Source of the DNA: an uncultured Ruminococcus sp.
Lineage (GTDB): Bacteria; Bacillota; Clostridia; Lachnospirales; Lachnospiraceae
NCBI GenBank assembly: GCA_946494335.1
Contig: CAMMBV010000021.1
Location: 1 to 55,423, forward strand
Direction: 5' to 3'
Length of the DNA: 55,423 nucleotides
Position 1 is the first letter of the stretch. The number at the start of each line of letters is the position of its first letter. Below are positions 33,156-42,038 of the stretch, in pieces. Position numbers and translations under genes: made by a program. The notes beneath the pieces were generated by a model. That model saw nothing but the letters and a program-made list of their open reading frames with translations. It had not been told where the DNA came from and did no database searches.

Positions 33156-34091
33156 ATGGTAAAAATCGTTGACGAAGAAGTAAAAGCTATTACACAGTAT
33201 ATCCTGGAAGACTACGGAAACGGCAGAGCTATCGATAAAATGGATGATCTGTTCAATCAGCTGGATAAGGAAATGATTATTCAAATCATTCAAAAATTGC
33301 TGAAAATTATTTATCCGGGATACTACAGAGATAAATCATACAAAATATATGATGTCAACAATCATCTGTCTTTGCTGATAGAGGACGCAATGTACAACCT
33401 GAACAAACAGATTGTATTTGTACTGAAATACGAACATTATATGGCGGATAAGGATGAGGCGGAGATTGAAAGAGCCGCCCGGGAAAAAACGGTGGCTTTT
33501 TTCAGAAAGATTCCTCAGATACGGTCTTATCTTGAGACGGATCTACAGGCGGCTTTTGACGGCGATCCGGCTGCATACAGCAAAGATGAAGTTATATTCG
33601 CCTATCCGGGCATGCTGGCTATTACTGTTTACCGGCTTGCCCATGAACTTTATCTGCTGGAGGTGCCCCTGATTCCCAGAATTATGACGGAATATGCCCA
33701 TGACAGGAGCGGAATCGATATCCATCCAGGGGCCACAATCGGAAAATATTTTTTCATAGACCATGGTACGGGGATTGTAATCGGAGAGACGACGGTGATC
33801 GGTGATAATGTGAAAATTTATCAGGGCGTGACGCTGGGAGCTCTGTCCACCAGGGGCGGTCAAAGGCTTCGCAGCGTGAAGCGCCACCCTACCATCGGGG
33901 ACAATGTAACCATATACTCCGGTACGTCTATTCTGGGAGGCGATACGCATATTGGACGGGACGCCGTTATCGGAAGCAACGCATTTATTACCAAATCCAT
34001 ACCGGAAGGAACCAAAGTTACAATAAAAGGCCAGGAATTGATTTATAAGTACGGCAACACAGAAACCATGCAGGCGATGGATCTGGAATGA
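33156..34091 (+). CDS. Serine O-acetyltransferase
   Basis: The 311-residue enzyme transfers acetyl from acetyl-CoA to L-serine, the first step of cysteine synthesis. The N-terminal helical domain (about 1-175) is followed by the left-handed beta-helix of hexapeptide repeats: GIDIHPGATIGKYFFIDHGT, GIVIGETTVIGDNVKIYQGV, and HPTIGDNVTIYSGTSILGG. It is longer than the short Bacillus CysE and matches the EpsC type of anaerobes. TAAGGAGAAATT precedes the ATG. The stop overlaps an alternative upstream start of the patatin gene. Confidence 0.93.
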   Translation: MVKIVDEEVKAITQYILEDYGNGRAIDKMDDLFNQLDKEMIIQIIQKLLKIIYPGYYRDKSYKIYDVNNHLSLLIEDAMYNLNKQIVFVLKYEHYMADKDEAEIERAAREKTVAFFRKIPQIRSYLETDLQAAFDGDPAAYSKDEVIFAYPGMLAITVYRLAHELYLLEVPLIPRIMTEYAHDRSGIDIHPGATIGKYFFIDHGTGIVIGETTVIGDNVKIYQGVTLGALSTRGGQRLRSVKRHPTIGDNVTIYSGTSILGGDTHIGRDAVIGSNAFITKSIPEGTKVTIKGQELIYKYGNTETMQAMDLE

Positions 34092-34123
34092 CCCGGATAA
34101 TTGTCAGAAAGGGAGGATGCAAT

Positions 34124-34969
34124 ATGAGCAGATCAGGACTTGTTCTGGAAGGCGGCGCCATGCGCGGTATTTATACCGCTGGCGTACTGGACGTGTTTCT
34201 GGAGGAGGGGATACATTTTGATGGAGTAATCGGCGTTTCGGCAGGAGCAATCCACGGAGCTTCTTACGTGTCAGAACAAAGGGGCAGGAGTATCCGGTAC
34301 TATAAGAAGTATTGCAAAGACAGACATTTTATGAGTTTCTGGAACCTTCTGACGACAGGCAGCATCGTAGGTGATAAATTCTGCTATCACGATCTGCCGG
34401 AAAGACTGGATCCCTATGATTATGATGCATTTAACAGTTCTGAAACGGAATTTTATGCATGCTGCAGCAATCTTGAAACGGGGGAGGCGGAATATCTGCG
34501 GATAACAGATATGAGAAGTGGGATTGATATTGTGAAAGCCTCCGCCTCCATGCCTTACGTTTCCAAAATCGTACACTGGGAAGGAAAAAAGCTGCTGGAC
34601 GGCGGCTGTACGGACAGTATACCGGTGAGAGCTTTTCAGAAAATGGGCTTTGACAAAAATGTGGTTGTGCTGACAAGGCATGACGGGTATGTTAAGCTGC
34701 CGGAGAAGGGAAAAACCGCGGAGGTATTTTACCGGAAATATCCTGAATTTGCCCGGGCTGTCAGGAACAGATATAAAACGTATAACCGGACGGTGCGCGA
34801 CATCAGAAAAATGGAGAAAAGGGGAGAGATTTTTGTAATCCGTCCCAGCGTACCGCTGACCATTGCACGCATGAGCCATGACAGCGAAAAGCTGCAGAAG
34901 GTTTATGACATTGGGTGCAGGGATGCGAAAAAGCAGATGAAAGCCCTGAAAGAATGGCTGAAAGATTGA
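34124..34969 (+). CDS. Patatin-like phospholipase
   Basis: The 281-residue predicted lipid acyl hydrolase has oxyanion-hole motif EGGAMRG near the start, nucleophile in GVSAG and the dyad Asp in DGGCTDSIP. ATG 34124 is chosen because GGGAGG lies 7 bases upstream and it begins directly before the first core strand (SRSGLVLEGGAM); the longer frame would overlap the acetyltransferase gene. No signal peptide, so it is cytoplasmic or peripheral. Bounded downstream by a bidirectional terminator. Confidence 0.93.
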   Translation: MSRSGLVLEGGAMRGIYTAGVLDVFLEEGIHFDGVIGVSAGAIHGASYVSEQRGRSIRYYKKYCKDRHFMSFWNLLTTGSIVGDKFCYHDLPERLDPYDYDAFNSSETEFYACCSNLETGEAEYLRITDMRSGIDIVKASASMPYVSKIVHWEGKKLLDGGCTDSIPVRAFQKMGFDKNVVVLTRHDGYVKLPEKGKTAEVFYRKYPEFARAVRNRYKTYNRTVRDIRKMEKRGEIFVIRPSVPLTIARMSHDSEKLQKVYDIGCRDAKKQMKALKEWLKD

Positions 34970-34973
34970 CAGA

Positions 34974-35002
34974 AAAAGGAAACTGCCGCGCAGTTTCCTT
35001 TT
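34974..35002. terminator. Bidirectional terminator between patatin and csoR genes
   Basis: AAAAGGAAACTG and CAGTTTCCTTTT form a perfect 12-bp stem around CCGCG. The A/T tails serve both convergent genes. Confidence 0.92.
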
Positions 35003-35016
35003 GAATTATGACAATA

Positions 35017-35292
35017 TTATTTCATGTTGGCAAAACGCTCCACAGCCTTTGTGAAATTCTGAATGGTTTTGTCCACGTCTCCGTGTTCGATGCCGTCCCG
35101 GACACAGTGCTGTATATGTCCTTCCAGTATGACCTGACCGGCTTTGTGCAGAGCGGATTTTGCAGCATTAATCTGTGAGAGGATATCTTCGCAGGGGATG
35201 TCTTCGTCAATCATGCGGTCGATGGCCTGTACCTGTCCGATGATTTTTTTTAACCGTCTGTGCAGATTGTCTGCATCCATACATTGTCTCAA
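35017..35292 (-). CDS. CsoR/FrmR-family metal-sensing repressor
   Basis: The 91-residue all-helical DUF156 protein has the sensor set C34, H59 and C63 (IPCEDILSQ; GHIQHC) in the same spacing as copper-sensing CsoR. RLKKIIGQVQAIDRMIDED is the typical first helix. CsoR-type proteins lose DNA binding when Cu(I) occupies the sites. No copper exporter gene lies next to it, so its target is elsewhere or it regulates itself. On the minus strand, its start faces the degV promoter region. Confidence 0.9.
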   Translation of the reverse strand: MRQCMDADNLHRRLKKIIGQVQAIDRMIDEDIPCEDILSQINAAKSALHKAGQVILEGHIQHCVRDGIEHGDVDKTIQNFTKAVERFANMK

Positions 35293-35444
35293 TCTTATCC
35301 CTCCAGTATTTATGGTTTTTCCTAATCATATCCGGAAGTTTTGCTTTTGTCAATAAAAGCCCGTAAAAGATGACGGTAAACGGATGAAAATTTAACAGGA
35401 ATCGTGTATACTTGTACGTAGAATTACATTTTGGAGGAACAGGT

Positions 35445-36278
35445 ATGAAGATTATTACAGATACAGCCGCCGATATAACGGCGCAGCAGGCAGCTGAAAT
35501 GGATATACAGATTGTTCCCATCAGAATTCAGTATGGTCAGACAGAATGTCCCATGAACAGTGAGGAGGATTTTGACGCTTTTTTTGATCTGCTGAAGACA
35601 CAAAAAGAGCTTCCCAAAACCAGCCAGCCCTCTCCGGAAGAATACCTGAAGTATTTTAATGAGGCCAGAGAGAAGAATGAGGAAGTGCTGGTCATTACTC
35701 TGTCCAGCGGTCTGAGCGGAACTATCAATGCGGCGGAGCTGGCAAAAAAAATCTGTGGATATGAAAAGATCTGTATTCTGGATTCGGAACAGGCCATCAC
35801 CACGCAGCGGTATATGGTGGAGAGCGCGGTTAAAATGCGCCGGGAAGGGAAAAAGGCTGCTGAAATCGCAGAATATCTGAAAGAGCTGAGAGGAAAACTG
35901 ACAGTGTGCGGCATGCTGGATACGCTGACATATCTTAAAATGGGCGGGAGAGTTCCGGCGGCGCTGGCATTCCTGGGAAATACGCTGCATATCAAGCCGG
36001 TTATCGAACTGAGAGACAAAAAGCTGGTGATGCTGGGCAAAGCAAGAGGAAGAAAAAGTGCGATGCAGTACTTATGGCATGAATTTGAAACGAGAGGTTT
36101 TGACGAAAGACATCCGGTTTATTTCGGATATACCCGTGACAGGGCCTTCGGGCAGGAATTTATGCAGCTGACACAGGAGAAATATAACCTTAAAAACTGC
36201 CGTCTGATTCCGGTGGGAGGGGTGATCGGCACCCATGTGGGGGCTTCCTGTATTGCCATCAGTTTCGTACATCCGTAG
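35445..36278 (+). CDS. DegV family fatty-acid-binding protein
   Basis: The 277-residue protein has a DegV fold: start MKIITDTAADITAQQAAEMD, central TSQPSPEEYLKYF and ITLSSGLSGTINAAELA, then GMLDTLTYLKMGGRVPAALA. DegV/FakB proteins hold a fatty acid for phosphorylation by FakA. I choose ATG 35445 because GGAGG lies 9-13 bases before it; the longer frame starts near the likely -10 (TATACT, 35407-35412). It is followed after 26 bases by plsY-like and lipid glycosyltransferase genes, which fits a lipid-supply role. Confidence 0.92.
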   Translation: MKIITDTAADITAQQAAEMDIQIVPIRIQYGQTECPMNSEEDFDAFFDLLKTQKELPKTSQPSPEEYLKYFNEAREKNEEVLVITLSSGLSGTINAAELAKKICGYEKICILDSEQAITTQRYMVESAVKMRREGKKAAEIAEYLKELRGKLTVCGMLDTLTYLKMGGRVPAALAFLGNTLHIKPVIELRDKKLVMLGKARGRKSAMQYLWHEFETRGFDERHPVYFGYTRDRAFGQEFMQLTQEKYNLKNCRLIPVGGVIGTHVGASCIAISFVHP

Positions 36279-36304
36279 AGGAAAAGAACAAAAGGGAGAA
36301 AAAA

Positions 36305-36931
36305 ATGTGGAAATATAATTGGACGGCAGCAGTTTTGGCAGGGTATCTGGCGGGCAGTATTCTTTTTGCCAGAGTCTTTGGCAGGCTTATCTGCAAAAAA
36401 GAGATTACAGCGGAAAGCAAAGATAAAAATCCCGGAACAGCCAATGCCTTTACCTATGGCGGTTTCTGGTGCGGCTTTCTGACCCTGTGCGCGGATCTTC
36501 TGAAAGGCTTTCTGCCGGTATACGCTTTTTTCCGGCTTCATCCGCCGCTGCCATCGTCCGATCTCTTTCCGGGCGCTCTGGTGCTGGCAGCGCCGGTTGC
36601 AGGCCATATATTTCCTCTGTTTTATCATTTCCGGGGCGGAAAGGGGATTGCAGTGACCTTCGGAAGCCTGCTGGGACTGTTTCCCATGATGTATCCGGCG
36701 GCGGTGCTGGCGGGGGGATTTTTGTTTTTCTCTCTGATTTTGAGAATCACGCCCCATTTTTACAGGACGGCAGCCGTGTATCTTTTCTCAGCGCTGCTCA
36801 TCGTGCAGGGAACAAAGATCAGGGCAGTGCAGGCCGGCTTTCTGATCATTACAGGCCTGGTGTGCTGGCGGCTGCACGCCAGCGAAGAAGAAAGGGAAAA
36901 GTGTAAAGTGAGATTATTATGGAAGTGTTGA
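36305..36931 (+). CDS. plsY: PlsY-like acyl-phosphate:glycerol-3-phosphate acyltransferase
   Basis: This 208-residue membrane protein has five or more hydrophobic helices. PlsY motifs are seen: GSILFARVFGR (loop 1), DKNPGTANAF (loop 2 with Asn-Pro-Gly) and AGHIFPLFYHFRGGKGIA (loop 3). It transfers acyl from acyl phosphate to glycerol-3-phosphate, the first step of phospholipid synthesis. The sequence diverges from standard PlsY in the first motif and may be a second copy in the genome. It overlaps the glycosyltransferase gene by 13 bases, so both act in membrane lipid synthesis. Confidence 0.85.
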   Translation: MWKYNWTAAVLAGYLAGSILFARVFGRLICKKEITAESKDKNPGTANAFTYGGFWCGFLTLCADLLKGFLPVYAFFRLHPPLPSSDLFPGALVLAAPVAGHIFPLFYHFRGGKGIAVTFGSLLGLFPMMYPAAVLAGGFLFFSLILRITPHFYRTAAVYLFSALLIVQGTKIRAVQAGFLIITGLVCWRLHASEEEREKCKVRLLWKC

Positions 36932-38025
36932 TTTTATCATGTAAGACAGGAGGAGGTCATAATACAGCGGCCGAAGCGGTAAAAGAAGAGCTGGAAAGGC
37001 GAGGGCATCATACCGTATTCCTGGATCCGTATCTGCTGGCAGGTCCCTCGCTTGACCGGACGGTAGGAAATGCCTATGTCAAGCTGGTGCAGGGATGTCC
37101 CAAAGCCTTCGGAACGCTGTATCAAATGGGGGAGGTGGTCCGCAGGATTCCGCTGCAGTCGCCGGTTTATTATGCCAATGCAAAAATTGCAAAAAAACTG
37201 GGAGAATACATGGCGGAACATTCCTTTGACTGTATTGTGATGACCCACCTTTTTCCCGCCGAAATGATTACATGGCTCAAAAGAAAAGGGTATCGGCTTC
37301 CACCCTGCGTGTTTATAGCAACGGATTATACCTGCATTCCTTTTACGGAAGAAACAGACTGTGATTATTATATCATTCCTTCTGAGGAGCTGACGGAGGA
37401 GTTTGTCAGAAAAGGAATTGAAAAAGAGAAAATAAAACCGCTGGGAATACCGGTGCGGGCAGCGTTTCAGAAAAAGGCAGTTTCCCGCAGAGAGGCCGGC
37501 AGAAGAAAAAAGGACACCCGATATCTTCTGGTGGCCGGAGGCAGTATCGGGGCCGGCAGTATGGAGCGGGTACTGCAGAAGATAAAACGAAGACTGAGAG
37601 GGCAGAAAGACTGGGTATGTATTGCGGTATGCGGCAATAATTACGGATTGTATAAAAAACTGAAGAAAAAATACGGAAGTGATCAGCAGTATATTATTCT
37701 GGGGAAGACAGGCTGCATGGAACGTTATATGGAAATCTGTGATTTGTTTTTGTCCAAGCCGGGAGGATTGTCCTCCACGGAAGCGGCTGTGCTGGGTGTC
37801 CCGCTTCTTCATATTTCACCCATACCGGGGTGCGAAAGCAGAAATCTTAAATTTTTTGCCGGAAGGGGCATGAGCTATAACAGTCTGGGAAAGAAAATGC
37901 ACAGACAAAAAGAGCTGTTTATGGATGATGAACTGCTGGAACAACTGCGTTTCAATCAGAAAAAATACTGTAAGGCGGATGCTGCGGGAAAAATCTGTGA
38001 TTTTCTGGAAAATATAAAAAATTAA
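36919..38025 (+). CDS. Diacylglycerol glycosyltransferase (MGDG synthase/UgtP-like)
   Basis: The 368-residue GT28-type enzyme starts MEVLILSCKTGGGHNTAAEA, the N-terminal signature of MGDG synthases. The donor-binding half holds LVAGGSIGAGSM and the nucleotide-sugar motif SKPGGLSSTEAAVLGVPLLH. It should move a hexose from a UDP-sugar to diacylglycerol, making a membrane glycolipid. Length fits. Overlap with the plsY-like gene suggests coordinated supply of acceptor lipid and glycolipid. Confidence 0.9.
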   Translation: MEVLILSCKTGGGHNTAAEAVKEELERRGHHTVFLDPYLLAGPSLDRTVGNAYVKLVQGCPKAFGTLYQMGEVVRRIPLQSPVYYANAKIAKKLGEYMAEHSFDCIVMTHLFPAEMITWLKRKGYRLPPCVFIATDYTCIPFTEETDCDYYIIPSEELTEEFVRKGIEKEKIKPLGIPVRAAFQKKAVSRREAGRRKKDTRYLLVAGGSIGAGSMERVLQKIKRRLRGQKDWVCIAVCGNNYGLYKKLKKKYGSDQQYIILGKTGCMERYMEICDLFLSKPGGLSSTEAAVLGVPLLHISPIPGCESRNLKFFAGRGMSYNSLGKKMHRQKELFMDDELLEQLRFNQKKYCKADAAGKICDFLENIKN

Positions 38026-38140
38026 TATGGAAAACTGTCAAAGAAAAACAGCGTCCAAAAAGTGACGTATTATATCAAAAGAATTTAAAATATGATAAAA
38101 TAACCGAAAAATTTGCGATAACCTACAAAAATTCACGTTT

Positions 38141-38170
38141 TTCGATAGAAATTCTGTAGGCAATGTCGAA
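38141..38170 (+). promoter_or_regulatory. Two Spo0A boxes in the spo0A leader
   Basis: TGTCGAA at 38164-38170 is a perfect 0A box. TTCGATA at 38141-38147 is a near match on the other strand. A hairpin CCTACA/TGTAGG (38122-38127 with 38155-38160) brackets the second. They lie 30-60 bases before the -35, fitting autoregulation. Confidence 0.65.
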
Positions 38171-38199
38171 CGAAAGTTTCCAAAAATTGGGAATTCTGC

Positions 38200-38228
38200 T
38201 TGATTTGAAATATCAACCTTTCTATAAT
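38200..38228 (+). promoter_or_regulatory. spo0A promoter
   Basis: TTGATT (38200-38205) and TATAAT (38223-38228) are spaced by 17 bases. Confidence 0.75.
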
Positions 38229-38300
38229 TGTATCAAGGCAGAAAAATTAGTATCTGTCAGGGGCGCCCTGCTAAAAAATATGTTATGCAGGAGGAGTAAT

Positions 38301-39104
38301 ATGGAAAAGTTAAATATTGCAATCGCAGATGATAATGAGCGTATTGTAAATCTGCTGGGTTCCATTATCAGAGAGGATGATGATCTGGAACTGGTCGGAC
38401 AGGCAGATAACGGAAAAGACATATACAACATTATAAAAGAGAAAGAGCCGGATGTGGTGCTGTTGGATATTATCATGCCGAAGGTGGATGGATTGACTGT
38501 CATGGAAAAAGTAAACCAGGATCAGACAATGAAGAAACATCCGGCTTTTATTGTGGTATCCGCGGTGGGACAGGAAAGAATCACAGAAGATGCATTTAAC
38601 TTGGGAGCATATTACTATATTTTGAAACCTTTTGATAATGATATGATTATCAATCGGATAAAGCACATAAAAAATCAGGCGGTGAACCGGGAAAGAGCAC
38701 GTGACGTAAGAAAGATTGGCTCCAGTGAAAATAAGAATGATTATATCGAAAAAAATCTGGAGATGGATGTGACCAATATTATACATGAAATTGGAGTTCC
38801 GGCACATATTAAAGGATATCAGTATCTGAGAGATGCCATCATTATGTCGGTCCAGGATATGGAAATGCTGAATTCCATCACAAAAATTTTATATCCGACA
38901 ATTGCAAAGAAACATCAGACGACTCCAAGCCGCGTGGAGCGGGCGATTCGTCATGCCATTGAAGTGGCATGGAGCAGAGGGAAAATGGATACCATAGATG
39001 AATTATTCGGCTATACGGTCAGTACGGGCAAAGGAAAACCCACAAACTCAGAATTCATTGCACTAATTGCTGATAAAATTCGTCTCGAATATAAAAATAT
39101 TTAG
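38301..39104 (+). CDS. spo0A: Sporulation master regulator Spo0A
   Basis: The 267-residue response regulator has an N-terminal receiver with Asp10-Asp11, phospho-acceptor Asp56 (VVLLDIIMP) and Lys in YILKPFD. The C-terminal Spo0A DNA-binding domain contains [20 protein letters not shown] and the recognition helix region [20 protein letters not shown]. Phosphorylated Spo0A binds 0A boxes and starts sporulation. I choose ATG 38301 with GGAGGAG 6 bases upstream; the frame starting at 38163 begins inside an 0A box and before the promoter, so it is not real. The organism should be a spore former. Confidence 0.97.
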   Translation: MEKLNIAIADDNERIVNLLGSIIREDDDLELVGQADNGKDIYNIIKEKEPDVVLLDIIMPKVDGLTVMEKVNQDQTMKKHPAFIVVSAVGQERITEDAFNLGAYYYILKPFDNDMIINRIKHIKNQAVNRERARDVRKIGSSENKNDYIEKNLEMDVTNIIHEIGVPAHIKGYQYLRDAIIMSVQDMEMLNSITKILYPTIAKKHQTTPSRVERAIRHAIEVAWSRGKMDTIDELFGYTVSTGKGKPTNSEFIALIADKIRLEYKNI

Positions 39105-39189
39105 TCAAATTGTAAGATAAGGCTTTCCTAAAATATGAAAATACGATATAATGTTTAATTATAGGTGTAAATGTTAGGGAGGTTCTCAC

Positions 39190-40632
39190 ATGAAAAATGT
39201 ATTGTTTGTAGCATCGGAAGCAGTTCCTTATATAAAGACGGGCGGACTTGCGGATGTTGTCGGATCGCTGCCGAAATGTTTTCCAAAAGAGTATTTTGAC
39301 GTAAGAGTGGTGATTCCGAAATATGCCTGTATGAAACAGGAATATAAAGACAGCCTGCATTTTATTACAAGCTTCTATATGGATCTGAATTGGAGACAGC
39401 AATATGTTGGAATTCTGGAAGCAGAGTACGAAGGCATCAAGTTTTATTTTATAGATAATGAAGAACACTTCAGCGGAGACAGGCCCTACGGCGGCATGCC
39501 GTGGGATCTGGAGAAATTTGCGTTTTTCTCCAAAGCCGCGCTGTCGATTCTTCCGGTAATTGGATTCAGGCCTGATATTATTCATTGCCATGATTGGCAG
39601 ACGGGGCTGGTACCTGTGTATCTGAAAGAGCGTTTTCAGGGCAGCGAATTTTATTGGGGAATAAAATCTGTTATGACCATACACAACCTGAAATTCCAGG
39701 GAGTATGGGATATACAGACAATCAAAAACATTACCGGTTTATCCGATTATTATTTTACGCCCGACAAGCTGGAATCCAACAGAGATGCCAATTATCTGAA
39801 AGGCGGTATCGTCTATGCTGATGCCATTACTACGGTGAGCAATACGTATGCAGAAGAAATCAAGACGCCATTTTATGGCGAAGGACTGGACGGCCTGATG
39901 CGGGCACGGAGCAACAGCCTTCGCGGTATTGTAAACGGTATTGATTACGATGAATATAATCCTGAGACGGATCCCCATATTTTCAAACGGTATAATGCCA
40001 AAAATTTCCGAAAGGAAAAGGTGAAAAATAAAACGGCTCTCCAGGAAGAGCTGGGGCTGGAGGTCAATCCGAAGGCCATGATGATCGGCATGTGCACCAG
40101 ACTGACGGATCAAAAGGGGCTTGACCTGGTATCCTATGTCATGGATGAACTGTGTCAGGATGCAGTGCAGATTGTTGTGCTGGGTACAGGCGATGCACAG
40201 TACGAAAACATGTTCCGGCATTTTGCGTGGAAATACGGAAATAAAGTGTCCGCCAATATTTATTATTCAGAACCTATGTCGCATAAAATTTATGCTTCCA
40301 GCGATGCGTTTTTGATGCCTTCCCTGTTTGAACCCTGCGGACTGAGCCAGCTGATGAGTCTCAGATACGGAACGGTGCCTATTGTTCGGGAGACAGGCGG
40401 ATTGAAAGATACGGTAATGCCTTACAATGAATATGAGAGCAGCGGAACAGGCTTCAGCTTTATGAACTACAATGCACATGAAATGCTGAGTACGATCCGT
40501 TACGCGCAGCGTATCTATTATGACAAAAAAAGAGAGTGGAATAAAATTATTGACAGAGGCATGGCAGCTGATTTCTCGTGGGCTCACTCGGCCGAACAAT
40601 ATGAGGAAATGTATGACTGGCTGGCCGGATGA
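39190..40632 (+). CDS. glgA: Glycogen synthase (ADP-glucose)
   Basis: The 480-residue GT5 enzyme extends alpha-1,4-glucan chains from ADP-glucose. Start MKNVLFVASEAVPYIKTGGL, with the Lys-Thr-Gly-Gly ADP-glucose motif at 16-19, HDWQTGLVPVYL, NGIDYDEYNP and the C-terminal donor site PSLFEPCGLSQLMSLRYG are all present. GGGAGG precedes the ATG. TATAAT at 39147-39152 with a poor -35 is the probable promoter. It stands alone here, apart from other glg genes, and is followed by a strong terminator. Confidence 0.96.
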   Translation: MKNVLFVASEAVPYIKTGGLADVVGSLPKCFPKEYFDVRVVIPKYACMKQEYKDSLHFITSFYMDLNWRQQYVGILEAEYEGIKFYFIDNEEHFSGDRPYGGMPWDLEKFAFFSKAALSILPVIGFRPDIIHCHDWQTGLVPVYLKERFQGSEFYWGIKSVMTIHNLKFQGVWDIQTIKNITGLSDYYFTPDKLESNRDANYLKGGIVYADAITTVSNTYAEEIKTPFYGEGLDGLMRARSNSLRGIVNGIDYDEYNPETDPHIFKRYNAKNFRKEKVKNKTALQEELGLEVNPKAMMIGMCTRLTDQKGLDLVSYVMDELCQDAVQIVVLGTGDAQYENMFRHFAWKYGNKVSANIYYSEPMSHKIYASSDAFLMPSLFEPCGLSQLMSLRYGTVPIVRETGGLKDTVMPYNEYESSGTGFSFMNYNAHEMLSTIRYAQRIYYDKKREWNKIIDRGMAADFSWAHSAEQYEEMYDWLAG

Positions 40633-40642
40633 GAAAGCCGGT

Positions 40643-40681
40643 AAGACGCAGTTCCCATTGTAATGGGAGCTGCGTCTTTTT
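40643..40681 (+). terminator. glgA terminator
   Basis: AAGACGCAG plus TCCCATT pairs with AATGGGA plus CTGCGTCTT around a GT loop with one mismatch, followed by TTTTT. Confidence 0.92.
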
Positions 40682-40682
40682 G

Positions 40683-40814
40683 CGCGATACGCCCGGAGGG
40701 CGACCGCCGTGCTTGCACGGGCGGGCATCCGACGGGCAACGGTCATCGAGCGGTTTACCGCGAGATGGACGTGGTATCGCGGTATCGGATAGGGAAGAAG
40801 CTTCCCCTATCCGA
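40683..40814. repeat. GC-rich multi-hairpin element
   Basis: Closing arms CGCGATAC (40683-40690) and GTATCGCG (40774-40781) enclose three hairpins with tiny loops: GCCC-GGA-GGGC (40691-40701); CCGCC+GTGC closed by TT with GCAC+GGCGG (40704-40724); and GTCATC..GCGGT-TT-ACCGC..GATGGAC (40742-40770). A fourth hairpin, TCGGATAGGG/CCCTATCCGA (40785-40814), follows. No reading frame is credible. It looks like a palindromic interspersed repeat or a structured RNA. Its composition differs sharply from the surrounding intergenic DNA. Confidence 0.6.
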
Positions 40815-40907
40815 TTAAATCGGGCTTTACAGACCGGGGTTTTTCGGCTATACTACATATATCGATTCTCTGCCGTTCGGATCCGGATGGTATTCCCGCC
40901 ATAAAAC

Positions 40908-40936
40908 TTGACAAACAGGAAAAAGTGTACTACTAT
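40908..40936 (+). promoter_or_regulatory. recA promoter
   Basis: TTGACA (40908-40913) and TACTAT (40931-40936) with a 17-base spacer. Confidence 0.85.
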
Positions 40937-40948
40937 GATGAAAGGACA

Positions 40949-40962
40949 CGAACATAAGTTCG
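40949..40962 (+). promoter_or_regulatory. LexA (SOS) box in front of recA
   Basis: CGAACATAAGTTCG matches the Gram-positive LexA/DinR consensus GAAC-N4-GTTC with perfect half-sites. It sits just after the transcription start, where LexA would block RNA polymerase until DNA damage. Confidence 0.92.
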
Positions 40963-40982
40963 CAAAAGGAGAAGGATATAAT

Positions 40983-42038
40983 ATGATAAATGAGGAAAAA
41001 CAGAAGGCATTAGATGCGGCAATTGTACAGATAGAAAAAAATTTCGGTAAAGGTGCGGTGATGAAACTGGGGGATTCCGGTGCGAATATGAATGTGGAAA
41101 CCATCCCCACAGGATCCCTCAGCCTGGATGTTGCGCTGGGACTGGGAGGAGTGCCCAGAGGAAGAGTGATTGAAATCTATGGTCCGGAATCCAGCGGAAA
41201 GACCACAGTGGCTCTTCATATGGTGGCCGAGGTGCAAAAAAGGGGCGGCATTGCCGGATTTATTGATGCGGAACATGCGCTGGATCCGGTATACGCCAAA
41301 AATATCGGTGTGGATATCGACAATCTTTATATTTCACAGCCGGACAACGGAGAACAGGCGTTGGAGATCACAGAGACTATGGTGCGGTCTCAGGCTGTGG
41401 ATATTGTAATTGTGGACTCTGTAGCTGCGCTGGTTCCGAAAGCGGAGATTGACGGAGAGATGGGAGACAGTCATGTGGGACTGCAGGCAAGACTTATGTC
41501 CCAGGCGCTGCGGAAACTGACGGGCGTAATCGGAAAATCCGGCTGCGTGGTTATTTTCATTAATCAGCTTCGTGAGAAGGTGGGCGTGATGTATGGAAAC
41601 CCGGAGGTTACTACAGGCGGAAGGGCGCTGAAGTTTTATGCTTCCATCCGAATGGATGTGCGCCGTGTGGAACAGATCAAGCAAAGCGGCGAGGTAGTTG
41701 GAAACCGTACCCGCATCAAAGTGGTAAAAAATAAAATTGCACCGCCTTTTCGGGAAGCGGAATTTGATATCATGTTCGGAAAAGGAATTTCCAGGGAAGC
41801 CGATATCCTGGAGCTGGCCAGCGGCTGCGGCATTGTCCAGAAAAGCGGTGCATGGTTTGCATATAATAACGAAAAAATCGGTCAGGGGCGCGAGAATGCA
41901 AAGCAGTATTTGAGGGAGCATCCTGATGTGATGAATGAAGTGGAGCAAAGAGTACGCCAGCATTTCCATCTGGGAGAGGATGTAAATGCAGAGGAAGCGA
42001 AAGAGCAGCCCGCAGAAACAGAAAGTGATGCTAAATGA
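40983..42038 (+). CDS. recA: Recombinase RecA
   Basis: The 351-residue DNA-dependent ATPase performs strand exchange and triggers LexA self-cleavage. Walker [10 protein letters not shown] at 67-75, Walker [16 protein letters not shown], the L2 loop region [20 protein letters not shown] and a C-terminal acidic tail are all present. ATG 40983 is chosen because AAAAGGAGAAGG lies upstream; the longer frame from 40908 begins within the promoter and covers the LexA box. The stop overlaps recX as ATGA. Confidence 0.98.
   Translation: MINEEKQKALDAAIVQIEKNFGKGAVMKLGDSGANMNVETIPTGSLSLDVALGLGGVPRGRVIEIYGPESSGKTTVALHMVAEVQKRGGIAGFIDAEHALDPVYAKNIGVDIDNLYISQPDNGEQALEITETMVRSQAVDIVIVDSVAALVPKAEIDGEMGDSHVGLQARLMSQALRKLTGVIGKSGCVVIFINQLREKVGVMYGNPEVTTGGRALKFYASIRMDVRRVEQIKQSGEVVGNRTRIKVVKNKIAPPFREAEFDIMFGKGISREADILELASGCGIVQKSGAWFAYNNEKIGQGRENAKQYLREHPDVMNEVEQRVRQHFHLGEDVNAEEAKEQPAETESDAK

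Noticed and set aside
36469-36906. 145-residue ORF inside the plsY-like gene
   Set aside because: Alternative frame of a gene with clear PlsY motifs; Arg/Ser/Gly-rich shadow.
38163-38300. N-terminal extension of Spo0A by 46 residues
   Set aside because: It begins within an 0A box and before the promoter, lacks a ribosome site and has no counterpart in the family.
40683-40781. The GC-rich element read as a tRNA or known riboswitch
   Set aside because: No anticodon, T-loop or CCA-like pattern, loops are too small, and no known riboswitch core is recognised.
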